From: Banduia mediterranea
GTDB taxonomy: Bacteria; Pseudomonadota; Gammaproteobacteria; Nevskiales; Nevskiaceae
Reading direction: 5' to 3'
DNA length: 64,000 bases
Assembly (NCBI RefSeq): GCF_031846245.1
Contig: NZ_JAVRIC010000016.1
Span: 28,761 to 92,760 of the forward strand
The stretch's first letter is position 1; each line of letters opens with the position of its first letter. A model generated the notes under the pieces. The model was not told where the DNA came from and made no database searches. It was given only the letters and a program-made list of their open reading frames with translations. Shown one piece after another: positions 9,501 through 18,600 of this stretch. Position numbers and translations under genes: made by a program.

Positions 9501-12500
9501 GCCGGGGCCGATGCCCCGTTCGAAGCGGTGCCGGTCGGTGATCGCGATCCGGCGCTGACGGACATCTTTCTGTCAGAAGCCGAGGAGTTGCTGGCGCTTG
9601 TCGAAGGCGGATTCGACGAATGGCAGGCCACGCCGCTGCGAGACGCGCCGGATGCCGAGGTGATGCGTGCCCTGCACACGCTCAAGGGCAGCGCGCGAAT
9701 GGCGGGTTTCGAATCGCTGGGCGAAGTCGGACACCGACTCGAAAGCTTCGTCGAGGCCGCTGCGCAGTCCCCCCGGGTGGCGCGCGATGCCAGCTATTTC
9801 GGGCGGCTCGCCAATGTCGTGGACGGCTTGCACCGAGCGGTCGACCAGATTCGCCGCGGCTACGAGCCCGAAGTCGAGCCTTTGTTTGTGGAACTGGAAA
9901 TCCAGCAAGCGGAGCCGGCCTCCGCCGCCGACTGGACGGTTCCGGAGAGCGACGCCGGGTTTGTCGAGGCTGCATCTCGGGAATACGAGGTTCGAGACGA
10001 GCTGATCGTCGAGATTCCCCGGTTTGCCGAACAGCGTGACGACGCGGCTGACATCGGGCTGCCCGCTGCGCCGGCGGCGCAGCCCTTTGTCCCGCTGCCG
10101 GCGCACCCGGCGCCCAGCGCCGAGGATGACGACGCAGAGCTGCTGGCCATCTTCAGCGCCGAGGCGGCCGAGCTGCTTGAACAGATGGAGGCTGCACTCG
10201 TCACCTGGCGCACGCAGCCGACCGATGCCGCGCCGCTACAGGACCTGCAGCGGATTCTGCACACGCTCAAGGGCGGCGCGCGCATGGCGGGCCGCTATGC
10301 GATGGGCGCGGCCGTGCACGAAATGGAGTCGCTGGTCGATGACATGGCCAGCACCTATCTGCCGACCGACGATCTGGCCTTCGATCAGTTGCATACGCGT
10401 TTCGAGCAGTTGCAGCACATGCACGACCGCCTGGTGCGCGGCGACGAGTCGTTCGACGACGAAGAGGATCAACCGATCGAGGCGCCGTACGATTGGTCCC
10501 CTCCACCGGCGCCAGAAGCACCCGAAGCGGGGTCGGCCGCCGCCGAATTGCCGGAGCCGGTACCACCGATCGAGTGGAATGACGCGCCGCCAGAGTCGCC
10601 GACCGAGACCGGTCCGGAACCCGTCTTGGCCACTGGTCTGCCGGACGAGCGGCCGCCGCCGATGCGGGTCTGGGACCCGCAGCTGTTCTGGCGGCCAGAG
10701 GACGACAGCGGGCTCTGGCCGCAGCAGCGTCGGGAACTGGCACGCGTGCCCGTGGAGCGGCTGGACAGCCTGCTCAACGCCGCCAGCGAAATGTCGATCT
10801 ATCGCTCGCGCCTTGAGCAGCGCAACCTCGAGACCGGCAGCCAGCTCGCGGAAATGGAGTCCACGGTCAATCGCATCCGCGAGCAGCTTCGGCAGATGGA
10901 TATCGAAACCGAGGCGCAGATTGCCGCGCGCGGCCTGATACAGACTCCGTCGGAGTCTGGGGACGACCGCTACAGCGCCGAGTTCGATCCGCTGGAGCTG
11001 GATCGCTATTCGCGCATGCAGGAGCTGTCGCGCGCGCTGTCCGAATCCGTCGGCGACCTCGGTTCGCTGCATGATTCGCTGTATCAGGTCACGCAGGATG
11101 CCGGCAGTCTGCTGCAGCAGCAGGGTCGCATCAATACCGAGGTTCAGCAGGGCCTGATGGGCACCTTGATGGTGCCGTTCTCGCGTCAGGTGGCGCGCCT
11201 GCAGCGCGTGGTCCGGCAAACTGCTGTGGAAGCGGGCCGGCTTGCCGAGGTCAGCTTCCTCGGCGTCGAGGCGGAACTCGATCGCAATGTGCTGGAACGC
11301 ATGACCGCGCCGCTGGAGCACTTGTTGCGCAACGCCATCGTCCACGGCATCGAGCCGGCGACGGTGCGAACCGGTCTTGGCAAGCGCGAAGTCGGCGAGA
11401 TCGTGATCAGCCTGCAGCGCGACGGCACGCAGCTGGTGATCGAGATTCGTGACGACGGACAGGGTCTGGACATCGATGCGATTCGTGATCAGGCCATCGC
11501 CCGCGGACTGATGCCGCCGAACCTGGAGCTGAGCGAGCTTCAGGTGGCCCAGTTCATTTTCGAACCCGGATTTTCGACTGCGCATGAGCTGACGCAGAAC
11601 GCTGGCCGTGGCGTCGGCATGGATGTCGTGGCCTCGGAGGTGAAGCAACTCGGCGGCACGCTCGATCTCGAAACCGAACGCGGCGGCGGCACCTGCTTCG
11701 CGATCCGGTTGCCGCTGACACTGGCGGTTTCGCAGGCGCTGTTGGTCACGGTGGGCACCGAGCTGTACGCGATTCCGCTGTCGAGCATAGAAGGCATCGC
11801 CCGCGTTCCACGCGCCCAGCTTGACCAGTATTTCGGCGACAGCGACGCCACGCTGTCCTACGGCGGTGCGGATTATCCGCTGCGTTACCTCGGTGACTAT
11901 CTCGGCGTCAGCCGCCTCGAAACGGATGAAAGCCGCACCGTACCGACGATTCTGGTGCGGATCCCGGAGGGCATCGGCGGCGGCGAGCGCCGTATGGGCC
12001 TGGTGGTGGACTCGATGCAGGGCAACCGCGAAGTGGTGTCGAAGGCGGTCGGCCCGCAGGTCAGCTCGATTGTCGGCGTGACCGGCGCCACGATCCTCGC
12101 CGATGGCGCGGTGGTGCTGATTCTGGACGCACCGGCGCTGGTGCAGGATCGCACGCGCCGCGCGCTGCTGGCGGAGGCACAGAGCGCCGCCGCGCCGCGC
12201 GCTGACGATCGCGCGATGATCATGGTGGTGGACGATTCCATCACCATGCGCCGCGTTGCCGAACGTCTGCTGACGCGTCACGGCTACCGCGTGCTGACGG
12301 CGCGTGACGGACTCGATGCGATTGCCCAGCTCGCCACCGAATCGCCGACCGCGATTCTGCTGGACATCGAAATGCCGCGTGCCGACGGATTCGAGGTGGC
12401 CGCCCACGTGCGCAACAGCGAACGGATCAGCGATGTGCCGATCATCATGATCACCTCGCGCTCCGGCGACAAACATCGTCAGCGTGCGCGCGAGCTGGGA

Positions 12501-12575
12501 GTGAATCGCTATCTGATCAAGCCCTATCAGGAAGACCAGTTGTTGTCCGAGATTCGCGGGGTATTGGTGTCGTGA
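6540..12575 (+). CDS. chpA: ChpA-type hybrid chemotaxis histidine kinase with multiple Hpt domains
   Basis: 2011-residue CheA-family kinase controlling twitching motility. Four canonical Hpt domains carry HTLKG-like motifs with the phosphorylatable His at about residues 632, 760 (HTLRGSAAVVG), 1046 and 1241. A degenerate Hpt at about 860-960 has FRTV where His is expected, and the first 600 residues contain further Hpt-like helices without His. A dimerisation helix (VPVERLDSLLNAASEMS) is followed by the kinase N box HLLRNAIVHGIE (Asn about 1598), G boxes DDGQGLD and GRGVGMDVVASEV, a CheW domain (AIPLSSIEGIARV) and a C-terminal receiver with acceptor Asp about 1942 (LLDIEMPRADG). The ATG lies two bases after pilI. 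The stop overlaps the next CheW gene by four bases. Confidence 0.95.
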   Translation: MIASRPSLASGLHWVRPEIEACLQRVRTQLENAMESADERAGLLAAVAELRQVLGTTSLIQCAGASILAEEMLATTQRLSEDAISDRETACGAVLGATLQLADYLDALSGGAEDCVLVLQALINELRLTRGVAVLTEAELFAAQMRLIGVELPLPGGRDVQTAGMTAAKLLPAAQQSMLQWLKDDDIRTAVARLGKVAEHLRQGATVPAAAQLWRIVAGVAEAVLGQGLEDSLEVKRLCGRAVQQIKRTVEIGEDAAAAQFDELAYQLLFHVGRSRARGARVTFLRRAFALDQRLPSSSALEAMARKLRGPNTRLLQKLSDEIRADLAKVKDTIDLVVRAGERASVDLSQTAAQLRGIANTLGMLGLVTLQRVAQNQSDAVVRLRSADGAGAGLWMDVATALLRIENSLDAALFRQLRRSDPELASASQYDEGTPPSADFDEGFGALLRESLVNLSKFKNAADLALRQGSRDGLPSAQTLLGEIRAGLRILDDERAAGLIGELLRYVEQDGFPAGILVQAQAERFADAVACTEFYLEALQSRSPDSARLRDDLAAYIERLEFADGAADTDQAELESSPLVASQVLDEVDPEIREVFVQEAGEVLETLRSQLAPWQREPGDVAHLLEVRRAFHTLKGSGRMVGADLIGDYGWACENLLNRCRDGEMKVDSEVLDLIARAVTLLPELIHSFREQREPPATAAELIAAAQELTERAVNDAAAMRSVFHDDARRHLQRVQNWMDQQDADAGAHTVDPEVVRALHTLRGSAAVVGYGAISQLAGLLERGLDFTGLGASEQPVERLKLIADAVLQLGQWLDQQPPAPAEAALPWQSRVIDILGMPSEVADGEPDDQQLAELFTHEVFDCLQQIEACIEAWRQQPDAAHHAAQAAALFRTVRDAAQAAHSSALESAATAFEARLGHAEFREARKSRRDAPFFSAVSEAIEGIYQLLDAIRDGRAPDRDDALIGRIQALGGSAIEIEEATSVADEAGADAPFEAVPVGDRDPALTDIFLSEAEELLALVEGGFDEWQATPLRDAPDAEVMRALHTLKGSARMAGFESLGEVGHRLESFVEAAAQSPRVARDASYFGRLANVVDGLHRAVDQIRRGYEPEVEPLFVELEIQQAEPASAADWTVPESDAGFVEAASREYEVRDELIVEIPRFAEQRDDAADIGLPAAPAAQPFVPLPAHPAPSAEDDDAELLAIFSAEAAELLEQMEAALVTWRTQPTDAAPLQDLQRILHTLKGGARMAGRYAMGAAVHEMESLVDDMASTYLPTDDLAFDQLHTRFEQLQHMHDRLVRGDESFDDEEDQPIEAPYDWSPPPAPEAPEAGSAAAELPEPVPPIEWNDAPPESPTETGPEPVLATGLPDERPPPMRVWDPQLFWRPEDDSGLWPQQRRELARVPVERLDSLLNAASEMSIYRSRLEQRNLETGSQLAEMESTVNRIREQLRQMDIETEAQIAARGLIQTPSESGDDRYSAEFDPLELDRYSRMQELSRALSESVGDLGSLHDSLYQVTQDAGSLLQQQGRINTEVQQGLMGTLMVPFSRQVARLQRVVRQTAVEAGRLAEVSFLGVEAELDRNVLERMTAPLEHLLRNAIVHGIEPATVRTGLGKREVGEIVISLQRDGTQLVIEIRDDGQGLDIDAIRDQAIARGLMPPNLELSELQVAQFIFEPGFSTAHELTQNAGRGVGMDVVASEVKQLGGTLDLETERGGGTCFAIRLPLTLAVSQALLVTVGTELYAIPLSSIEGIARVPRAQLDQYFGDSDATLSYGGADYPLRYLGDYLGVSRLETDESRTVPTILVRIPEGIGGGERRMGLVVDSMQGNREVVSKAVGPQVSSIVGVTGATILADGAVVLILDAPALVQDRTRRALLAEAQSAAAPRADDRAMIMVVDDSITMRRVAERLLTRHGYRVLTARDGLDAIAQLATESPTAILLDIEMPRADGFEVAAHVRNSERISDVPIIMITSRSGDKHRQRARELGVNRYLIKPYQEDQLLSEIRGVLVS

Positions 12576-13039
12576 GCGAGCCCGCCGAAATTCACGCGGT
12601 GCTGATCGCGCTGGCGCGCGACAGCCTGTTGCTGCCGAACGTGGCGGTGGTGGAGACCATGCCACTGGAAGGCCTGCAGGCTGCGGTCGACGCCCCGGCC
12701 TGGCTTGCCGGGCATGTGCAGCGCGAGGCTCAGCGTCTACCGGTGTTGCGGCTGGAGCGGCTCAATGGCGACATGGGCGAGCCCGACCTGCGGCGCGCGC
12801 GCGTGATCGTGGTCAATCTGCCGGATCCGGTTGACGGGCTGACTGCAATCGGCGTGCTGGCCCAGGCCTATCCGCATCTGGTGACGCTCAATCGGGCCGC
12901 GATGCGGGCCGAGGCGCTGCGTGATTCAGACCGTTCCGATCTGGTGCTGGCACGGGTTCGTCTGGGCAACCAAGTAGGCTGGATCCCGGACTTCGGCATC
13001 GTGATGGCCGAAATCCGGACATTGTCCCGAGCGGCCTAG
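12572..13039 (+). CDS. chpC: ChpC-like CheW-domain protein
   Basis: 155 residues, divergent CheW fold. LIALARDSLLLPNVAVVETM, PAWLAGHVQREAQRLPVLRLE and the C-terminal LARVRLGNQVGWIPDFG follow the ChpC pattern. In Pseudomonas ChpC is an auxiliary CheW adaptor of the Chp pathway. The GTG start overlaps the chpA TGA (GTGA), so translation is probably coupled to the kinase. It ends the operon; 90 bases separate it from the LuxR-type gene. Confidence 0.82.
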   Translation: MSEPAEIHAVLIALARDSLLLPNVAVVETMPLEGLQAAVDAPAWLAGHVQREAQRLPVLRLERLNGDMGEPDLRRARVIVVNLPDPVDGLTAIGVLAQAYPHLVTLNRAAMRAEALRDSDRSDLVLARVRLGNQVGWIPDFGIVMAEIRTLSRAA

Positions 13040-13129
13040 CTCGATCGGTTCGCAGTGCCACGTCGTGGTGTCGCCCGAATCAGACGCCGGGCTCCAACAT
13101 CACTCAATTCACGTCACAAGGAGTGCGAG

Positions 13130-14020
13130 ATGGTCGAATCCGATGACGCCCTGATTCGCACGCTTTATTCGCTCGCAACACTGCACGAAAGCACCGAAGT
13201 CCGTGAGCTGCTGCTACGGGCGTTCAGGACACACCATGGCGCTCCTGTGGCCGCCTGGCTGACGCAGGGGCAGACCGGTGTGTCAGGCGAATTCACGGTG
13301 GAGCCCGACGAAGGTTCATTGACACCGCTGCATCTGATCGGCGGCGCCAGCGAAGCGGCCAGCCTGCCGCGCGTATCCGGCCTGATGCACCCCCTGATCG
13401 TGACCTATCGTCATCCTGTCGGACATCTGACCAGCATCATCGCGCTCTGGTTCGCCGGCCCCCCGTCGCCGCACGACATCGGCCGGGTCGAACGCGGCGT
13501 GAGCCACTTGGTCGCTGCCGATTCGCTGGGGCAGCAACTCCATGTGCAGCGCGACGAATGGCTGATGTCGCTGGGCCGCGCCAATCGCGGCTCCACCGCG
13601 CTGATCGACGCCAGCGGCGTCGTGCATACGGCGAGCCCGCAATTTCGTTCGCTGGTGGCCGAGGTCTACGGCGACCCGGATTTCGATCGCCTGCCGATTC
13701 CCCTGCCCGGCGACATCGAGCGCAACACCCGCTTCGGTGACCGTGAGCTGCGCTTTCGGCTTGAGCCGCATGGTCAGTTGTTCACGCTGTACGCGCGCCG
13801 CGCGCTGCCGCTGGACGATCTGTCCCCGCGCGAGCAGGAGATCGCCCGCGCCCTGGGCGAGGGCAAGACCTTCAAATCGGTTGCACGCGACAAGGGTATT
13901 GCCGTCAGTACGGTGGCCAATCATGCGTCGCGGATTTATCGCAAGCTCGGCATCTACCGGCGCGAGGATCTGGTCGAGATCGTGCGCGCGCCGCGGGGCG
14001 CCACGCCCTCGTCCCGGTAG
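13130..14020 (+). CDS. LuxR-family transcriptional regulator
   Basis: 296 residues with a C-terminal LuxR/GerE helix-turn-helix (about residues 230-290): LSPREQEIARALGEGKTF followed by STVANHASRIYRKLGIYRRE. The N-terminal 200 residues have no domain I can name; they contain no receiver Asp pocket, so this is not a classical two-component regulator, and a ligand-binding or PAS-like sensor is possible. An AAGGAG site at 13118-13123 supports the ATG at 13130 over earlier in-frame codons. Its position after the Chp operon suggests, but does not prove, a link to pilus control. Confidence 0.82.
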   Translation: MVESDDALIRTLYSLATLHESTEVRELLLRAFRTHHGAPVAAWLTQGQTGVSGEFTVEPDEGSLTPLHLIGGASEAASLPRVSGLMHPLIVTYRHPVGHLTSIIALWFAGPPSPHDIGRVERGVSHLVAADSLGQQLHVQRDEWLMSLGRANRGSTALIDASGVVHTASPQFRSLVAEVYGDPDFDRLPIPLPGDIERNTRFGDRELRFRLEPHGQLFTLYARRALPLDDLSPREQEIARALGEGKTFKSVARDKGIAVSTVANHASRIYRKLGIYRREDLVEIVRAPRGATPSSR

Positions 14021-14129
14021 TGCCGCAACCCCGGAGTCCGTTCGACTCGTTACGGTCGACAGCGCATCGCCGCCTTGTCGTCGGTGCTAATCTCCTGTGC
14101 GGAAATCGACGATGGAGAGAGCCCCGAGG

Positions 14130-15095
14130 ATGGACACGCAGCCGACGCCGACAGTCGCGCCAGTCGAAGTACTGGACCATGGAATTCTGTGCATCGACAC
14201 CCTCCAGGAGCGGCGCCGGCTGGCCTGCTGCTATCTGATCGAGCGCGACGGTGAATACGCCTTCGTCGAAGCGGGTACCTCGCATGGTGTGCCGCGCCTG
14301 CTGGCGCTGCTGGAGGCGCGCGGCATCGCCCCGGAGCGGGTGCGTTACGTACTGCCCACCCATGTGCACCTGGACCACGCCGGCGGTGCCGGCGTGCTGA
14401 TGCGCGCCCTGCCCGAAGCGAAGATGGTGGTGCACCCGCGGGGTGCGCGGCACATGATCGATCCTTCGAAACTGATCGCCGGCGCCGAAGCCGTCTACGG
14501 CGCCGAAGCGCTGATGCGCATGTACGGAGAGATCGCGCCGGTCGACGAAACGCGCGTGATCCAGGCGCGGGATGGCCTGCGCTTGAGCCTTGGAGGTGGC
14601 GAGCTCGAATTCATCGACACGCCGGGGCACGCCCGGCACCACTACAGCATTTGGGACACCGTCAGCGAGGGCTTCTTCACCGGCGATACCTTCGGCCTGT
14701 CGTATCGAGACTTCGACGGACCCGGCGGGCCGTTTCTGATGCCGACCACCACGCCGGTGCAGTTCGATGCACAGGCCTGGCTACAGACCATCGACCGCTA
14801 TTTGAGCTACCGACCGAAGCGCATGTATCTCACGCACTACAGCGCGATTGAAGACGTGGCGACGCGCGCTGCGGAACTGCGCGCCGGCATCGGGCGCTAC
14901 GTGCAGATCGCGCGGTCGCTGGCCGACGCGCCGGAGCGGCATTCCAGATTGCGCGAAGCGCTGCTCGACGATGCCTTGTCCGCGCTGCATCGTCTCGATG
15001 CCCCGGTCAGCGACGCACGGGCGCGCGAGCTGCTTGAGTTCGATATCGAACTCAATGCCCAGGGGCTTGGCGTCTGGCTCGATCAGGCTGCATGA
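14130..15095 (+). CDS. MBL-fold (glyoxalase II-like) metallohydrolase
   Basis: 321-residue metallo-beta-lactamase-fold hydrolase. The zinc signature is complete: HVHLDHAGG at about residues 78-86, a third-strand His in DTPGHARHH, an Asp in FTGDTFG and a terminal His in LTHYSA. The substrate cannot be read from sequence; glyoxalase II or other thioester hydrolases are the nearest families. The ATG at 14130 was selected because GGAGAG lies about ten bases upstream; in-frame starts at 14112 (ATG) and 14097 (GTG) are possible. Its stop overlaps the next gene by four bases. Confidence 0.8.
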   Translation: MDTQPTPTVAPVEVLDHGILCIDTLQERRRLACCYLIERDGEYAFVEAGTSHGVPRLLALLEARGIAPERVRYVLPTHVHLDHAGGAGVLMRALPEAKMVVHPRGARHMIDPSKLIAGAEAVYGAEALMRMYGEIAPVDETRVIQARDGLRLSLGGGELEFIDTPGHARHHYSIWDTVSEGFFTGDTFGLSYRDFDGPGGPFLMPTTTPVQFDAQAWLQTIDRYLSYRPKRMYLTHYSAIEDVATRAAELRAGIGRYVQIARSLADAPERHSRLREALLDDALSALHRLDAPVSDARARELLEFDIELNAQGLGVWLDQAA

Positions 15096-16141
15096 GACTG
15101 GCTGTATCGAGCCTGCTCACGCTGTCGCTGAGCGCCTGCAGCAGCCTCGGCTACTACGCCCAGCTGTTGGACGGGCAGATGGCAGTGTTGCGCGCGCGCG
15201 CGCCGATCGATGCGCTGATTTCCGATGTCGACACCGATCCTGCCCTGCGCGCGCGCCTGGAGACCGTGAAGGCCGCGGTTTCCTTCGCCGAGGAGACACT
15301 GGCCTTGCCGAATCACGGCAGCTATCAGCAGTACGCCGATCTCGGGCGGCCTTATGTGCTGTGGAACGTCTTCGCCACACCGGAGTTCGATCTGGCGCCG
15401 ATCGAATGGTGCTATCCGCTGGCCGGTTGCTTCTCCTATCGCGGGCACTACGACCTGGAGGACGCCCGGGCAGAAGCGCAGCACCAGCGCGAACTCGGAC
15501 ATGACGTCTACATCGGCGCAGTGCCGGCCTATTCGACCTTGGGCTGGTTCAAAGACCCGGTGCTCAACACGATGCTGCGCTGGAACGATCAGGAGCTGGT
15601 CGGCACCCTGTTTCACGAACTCGCGCACCAGCGTGTCTTCGTCAAGAGCGACACCGCGTTCAACGAATCCTTCGCCAGCTTCGTACAGGAGGAGGGTTTG
15701 CGGCGCTGGCTCAAAGCACGCGGAGAGACGCCGCTGGATGTGACCGAGCCGCGTCGTCGCAACCAGGACTTCGTGGCGCTGGTACAGGCGACACGCGAAC
15801 GTTTGCAGGCGCTCTACCAGTCCAGCCAGACGCCGACCGCAATGCGCGCCGCCAAGCGACAGGTATTCGAGCAGATGCGCGAGTCCTACCAAGCGCTGCG
15901 GGACGGGCCGTGGCGTGGCTATGCCGGCTACGATCAATGGTTCGAGCAGGATCTCGACAACGCGGCCTTGCTGCCGGTCGGGCTCTACAACACCTGGACG
16001 CCGGCGTTCGGACAGCTCTTCGCGCAGGCGCGGGGCAAGTGGCCACAGTTCTATGACACTGTGGAACGGCTCGGCGAAAGCAGCGCGGATGAGCGCAAGC
16101 GCATGCTCGATGCCTTGCTCGAACAGGCGCAGGGCGATTGA
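15092..16141 (+). CDS. Lipoprotein zinc aminopeptidase (PF10023-like)
   Basis: 349-residue predicted lipoprotein peptidase. The signal peptide ends in a lipobox (LSLSAC, Cys about 16), so the mature protein should be membrane-anchored. The metalloprotease motif HELAHQ is at about 175-180 (TLFHELAHQRVF), followed by NESFASFVQEEG, whose Glu would be the third zinc ligand. The overall pattern (EWCYPLAGCFSYRGHY, STLGWFKDP) matches the bacterial putative aminopeptidase family. It starts in the last codons of the MBL gene (ATGA overlap) and is followed one base later by a small exported protein, giving a three-gene unit. Confidence 0.85.
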   Translation: MRLAVSSLLTLSLSACSSLGYYAQLLDGQMAVLRARAPIDALISDVDTDPALRARLETVKAAVSFAEETLALPNHGSYQQYADLGRPYVLWNVFATPEFDLAPIEWCYPLAGCFSYRGHYDLEDARAEAQHQRELGHDVYIGAVPAYSTLGWFKDPVLNTMLRWNDQELVGTLFHELAHQRVFVKSDTAFNESFASFVQEEGLRRWLKARGETPLDVTEPRRRNQDFVALVQATRERLQALYQSSQTPTAMRAAKRQVFEQMRESYQALRDGPWRGYAGYDQWFEQDLDNAALLPVGLYNTWTPAFGQLFAQARGKWPQFYDTVERLGESSADERKRMLDALLEQAQGD

Positions 16142-16142
16142 G

Positions 16143-16622
16143 ATGCGCGCTGCTCGAACGCGTGTAGCGCTACTGCCACTGATCCTGCTGTGTTGTGCGT
16201 GGACCGCGAATCGCGCCGGGGACAGCCGCAGTGATGCGATGCGTTTCATCCTTGAAAAGCTCGACGTCCGCGCGGGCGAGTCCTGGGTTCGCAGCGGCCG
16301 TTTCTTTCTGTGGCACTTCGCGTTTTCGCCGGACGGTTGCGCGCTAACCGTCGAGCGCAGCGCGACCAATGAAGAAGCCGTCTATACCCAGACCGTGCCG
16401 CTGGCCGAGGTCAACGTGCAGTGGGACGGTCGTTCCTCATTGCGCTTCAGCTGCCTGCGCGGCGATGCCTGCATTCGCTACGAGGATCTGCGCGACCGCA
16501 AGCTGCGTCGCGGAGATCGCACCCAGGGCGAGTTGTTGGTGATGCAGCCGGACGACCTGCCGAAACTGTTCGACGCCTTCGGCGAGCTGCATCGCCTGTG
16601 TGACGACCCCTATCAGCGATAA
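16143..16622 (+). CDS. Hypothetical exported protein
   Basis: 159 residues that I do not recognise. An N-terminal hydrophobic signal (VALLPLILLCCAWTANRAG) suggests export; the CC pair could act as a lipobox but does not fit it well. The rest is a soluble, beta-looking domain with FLWHFAFSPDGCALTVERS and LRFSCLRGDACIRYEDL. There are four cysteines in the mature part. It follows the lipoprotein peptidase by one base, so the two products probably act together in the envelope. Confidence 0.65.
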   Translation: MRAARTRVALLPLILLCCAWTANRAGDSRSDAMRFILEKLDVRAGESWVRSGRFFLWHFAFSPDGCALTVERSATNEEAVYTQTVPLAEVNVQWDGRSSLRFSCLRGDACIRYEDLRDRKLRRGDRTQGELLVMQPDDLPKLFDAFGELHRLCDDPYQR

Positions 16623-16919
16623 ACACCTCGCTCCCTCGCCCGCTTGCTCGCCCGCCGTTCAGCATCACCTCCATCAACTCCCCAGTAAACTCCCCACTGC
16701 CGGCTGGAGTCGCAGTCGTGGAATGTTCATCGGTACGTCTCAGCGATTGACGCGCGGTTCCGGCGCCACGCATAGTGGCAGCGGCGCGGTACAGGTTCCG
16801 GCGGCTTCCCCTGGCACTCCTCGCGGCGGCCGGCCGGTCCTGGATGGTGCGGGTATGGAGAAAGGATGCAGTCCTGCGAGTGATCGCCGGCACTCATTTT
16901 TTGTGGCAGGGGTCTGGGC
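16623..16919 (+). other. Intergenic region with no supported gene
   Basis: About 300 bases between the exported protein and the small membrane ORF. Open frames here are Ser/Gly/Arg-rich and lack a ribosome binding site or protein-like composition. I see no RNA gene or convincing terminator. Confidence 0.5.
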
Positions 16920-17045
16920 ATGGCGTGGATATACATTGATCCGTTGACCGGGCGTTCCCGTATCAAGCGGCGCTATCTTTGGGCGACCTATGGCGTGGTT
17001 GCAGGAATGCTGGCCGGCTTTTCGATCCACGCCCTGTTCAGCTGA
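16920..17045 (+). CDS. Possible small membrane protein (41 aa)
   Basis: A short frame with an ATG preceded by GCAGGGG about 12 bases upstream. It encodes MAWIYIDPLTGRSRIKRRY followed by one hydrophobic helix ending in HALFS. The positively charged stretch before the helix gives a sensible N-in topology. It sits 84 bases before cysS on the same strand. No homologue is recognised; support is limited to the Shine-Dalgarno and the clean amphipathic layout. Confidence 0.4.
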   Translation: MAWIYIDPLTGRSRIKRRYLWATYGVVAGMLAGFSIHALFS

Positions 17046-17129
17046 AGCCTGTCCATTCAGCTGATCGATTCGGGACTTTGCGGCGCGCTGTCGGTATCCT
17101 GCGCGGGATTTTGATCCCGCCCGAATTCG

Positions 17130-18497
17130 ATGCAACTGCACAATACGCTGACCGGCCGCAAGCAAGAGTTCGTCCCGCAGGATTCGTCGCGGGTCACGAT
17201 GTATGTCTGTGGCCCCACGGTCTATTCCTATGCGCACATCGGCAACATGCGACCGCCGGTGGTGTTCGATGTGCTGGCGCGGCTGTTGCGGCATCGGTAC
17301 GAGCGCGTGGTCTACGTCCGCAACATCACCGACATCGACGACAAGATCAATGCCGCCGCCGAGCGCGAAGGTGTCTCGATCGCTGTGATCAGCGACCGCT
17401 ATGCCGCCGCCTACCACGAGGATCTTGAGGCCCTGGGCGTGGCGCCGACCGATCACGAGCCGCGAGTCACCGAGCATCTGCCGCAGATCATTGCGATGAT
17501 CCAGCGCCTGATCGACAGCGGGCATGCCTACGCAGCCGAAGGACATGTTCTGTTCAACGTCGGTGCCTATGACGATTACGGAATGCTGTCCAAGCGCGAT
17601 CGGCGCGAGATGCTGGCGGGGGCGCGTGTGGAAGTGGCGCCGTACAAGAAGGATGCTGGCGATTTCGTGCTGTGGAAGCCCTCCCGCGACGAGCAGCCCG
17701 GCTGGGACTCGCCCTGGGGCCGTGGCCGACCCGGCTGGCACATCGAATGCTCGGCGATGGCGGAAACCCTGCTCGGAGACACCATCGATATTCATGGCGG
17801 CGGGCACGATCTGGTGTTCCCGCATCACGAAAACGAGATTGCACAGTCGCGCTGCGCCCACGGCGGTGCGCCGTTCGCGAACTACTGGGTGCACAACGGA
17901 TTCGTCACCGTCAATCGCGAGAAGATGGCCAAGTCGGTCGGCAATGTACTGCGCGCGCGTGAGTTGCTGGAGCAGGCGCCGGGCGAGGCGATCCGTCTGG
18001 CGCTGTTGGGCGGCCACTATCGTCAGCCACTGGACTGGACAGACGAAACCCTGGTGCAGGCAAAGCGCCAGCTCGATCGTCTTTACGGCGCCCTGCGTGA
18101 GGTTGCAGATATCGAGCCGGCAGCTTGCGTGGAGGCGCCCGACGGATTCTTTGCCGCACTCGACGACGATCTGAACACCCCGGCCGCACTGGCGGAAATG
18201 TTCGAACTGGTGCGCGCGCTGAACAAGGCAGAGTCGAACGAAGACAAGGCCAGGGTCAAGGGGCAGCTGCTGGCCGCCGCGAAACTGATGGGCCTGCTGA
18301 GTCAGACGCCGCAGGACTGGTTCGGAGCCGGTAACGATGATCCGGAATCGGCGGAGATCGAAGCCCTGCTGGAGCAGCGTGCCGCCGCACGCAAGGCCCG
18401 GGACTTCACCAGCGCCGACCGTATCCGTGATGAACTCACCGCGCGCGGTATCGTGATTGAGGACTCGGCGCAGGGAATACGCTGGCGGCGCGCCTGA
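17130..18497 (+). CDS. cysS: Cysteinyl-tRNA synthetase
   Basis: 455-residue class I aminoacyl-tRNA synthetase charging tRNA-Cys. The first zinc Cys and the HIGH motif region appear as [16 protein letters not shown]. Other zinc ligands are in IECSAM and [20 protein letters not shown] is present as KMAKS at about residues 265-269. The C-terminal DALR-like helical domain ends at [17 protein letters not shown]. Length is normal. It is convergent with tag downstream. Confidence 0.97.
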   Translation: MQLHNTLTGRKQEFVPQDSSRVTMYVCGPTVYSYAHIGNMRPPVVFDVLARLLRHRYERVVYVRNITDIDDKINAAAEREGVSIAVISDRYAAAYHEDLEALGVAPTDHEPRVTEHLPQIIAMIQRLIDSGHAYAAEGHVLFNVGAYDDYGMLSKRDRREMLAGARVEVAPYKKDAGDFVLWKPSRDEQPGWDSPWGRGRPGWHIECSAMAETLLGDTIDIHGGGHDLVFPHHENEIAQSRCAHGGAPFANYWVHNGFVTVNREKMAKSVGNVLRARELLEQAPGEAIRLALLGGHYRQPLDWTDETLVQAKRQLDRLYGALREVADIEPAACVEAPDGFFAALDDDLNTPAALAEMFELVRALNKAESNEDKARVKGQLLAAAKLMGLLSQTPQDWFGAGNDDPESAEIEALLEQRAAARKARDFTSADRIRDELTARGIVIEDSAQGIRWRRA

Positions 18498-18600
18498 GTG
18501 GTTTTCCGAGCGTCGGAAACGCGGATTTTCGCGCCAAGGCGCAAAGAAAGGCCATGCAGCAGGCGATTCATTCTGTCTGATGCTGCTTGCGGCATGGCCG

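Noticed and set aside
10236..12665. 809-codon minus-strand open frame
   Set aside because: Antisense to the ChpA kinase and receiver domains, which are unmistakable; the frame is His/Arg/Gln-rich.
16600..16947. 115-codon plus-strand frame before cysS
   Set aside because: Low-complexity Ser/Gly/Arg/Pro composition and no ribosome site.
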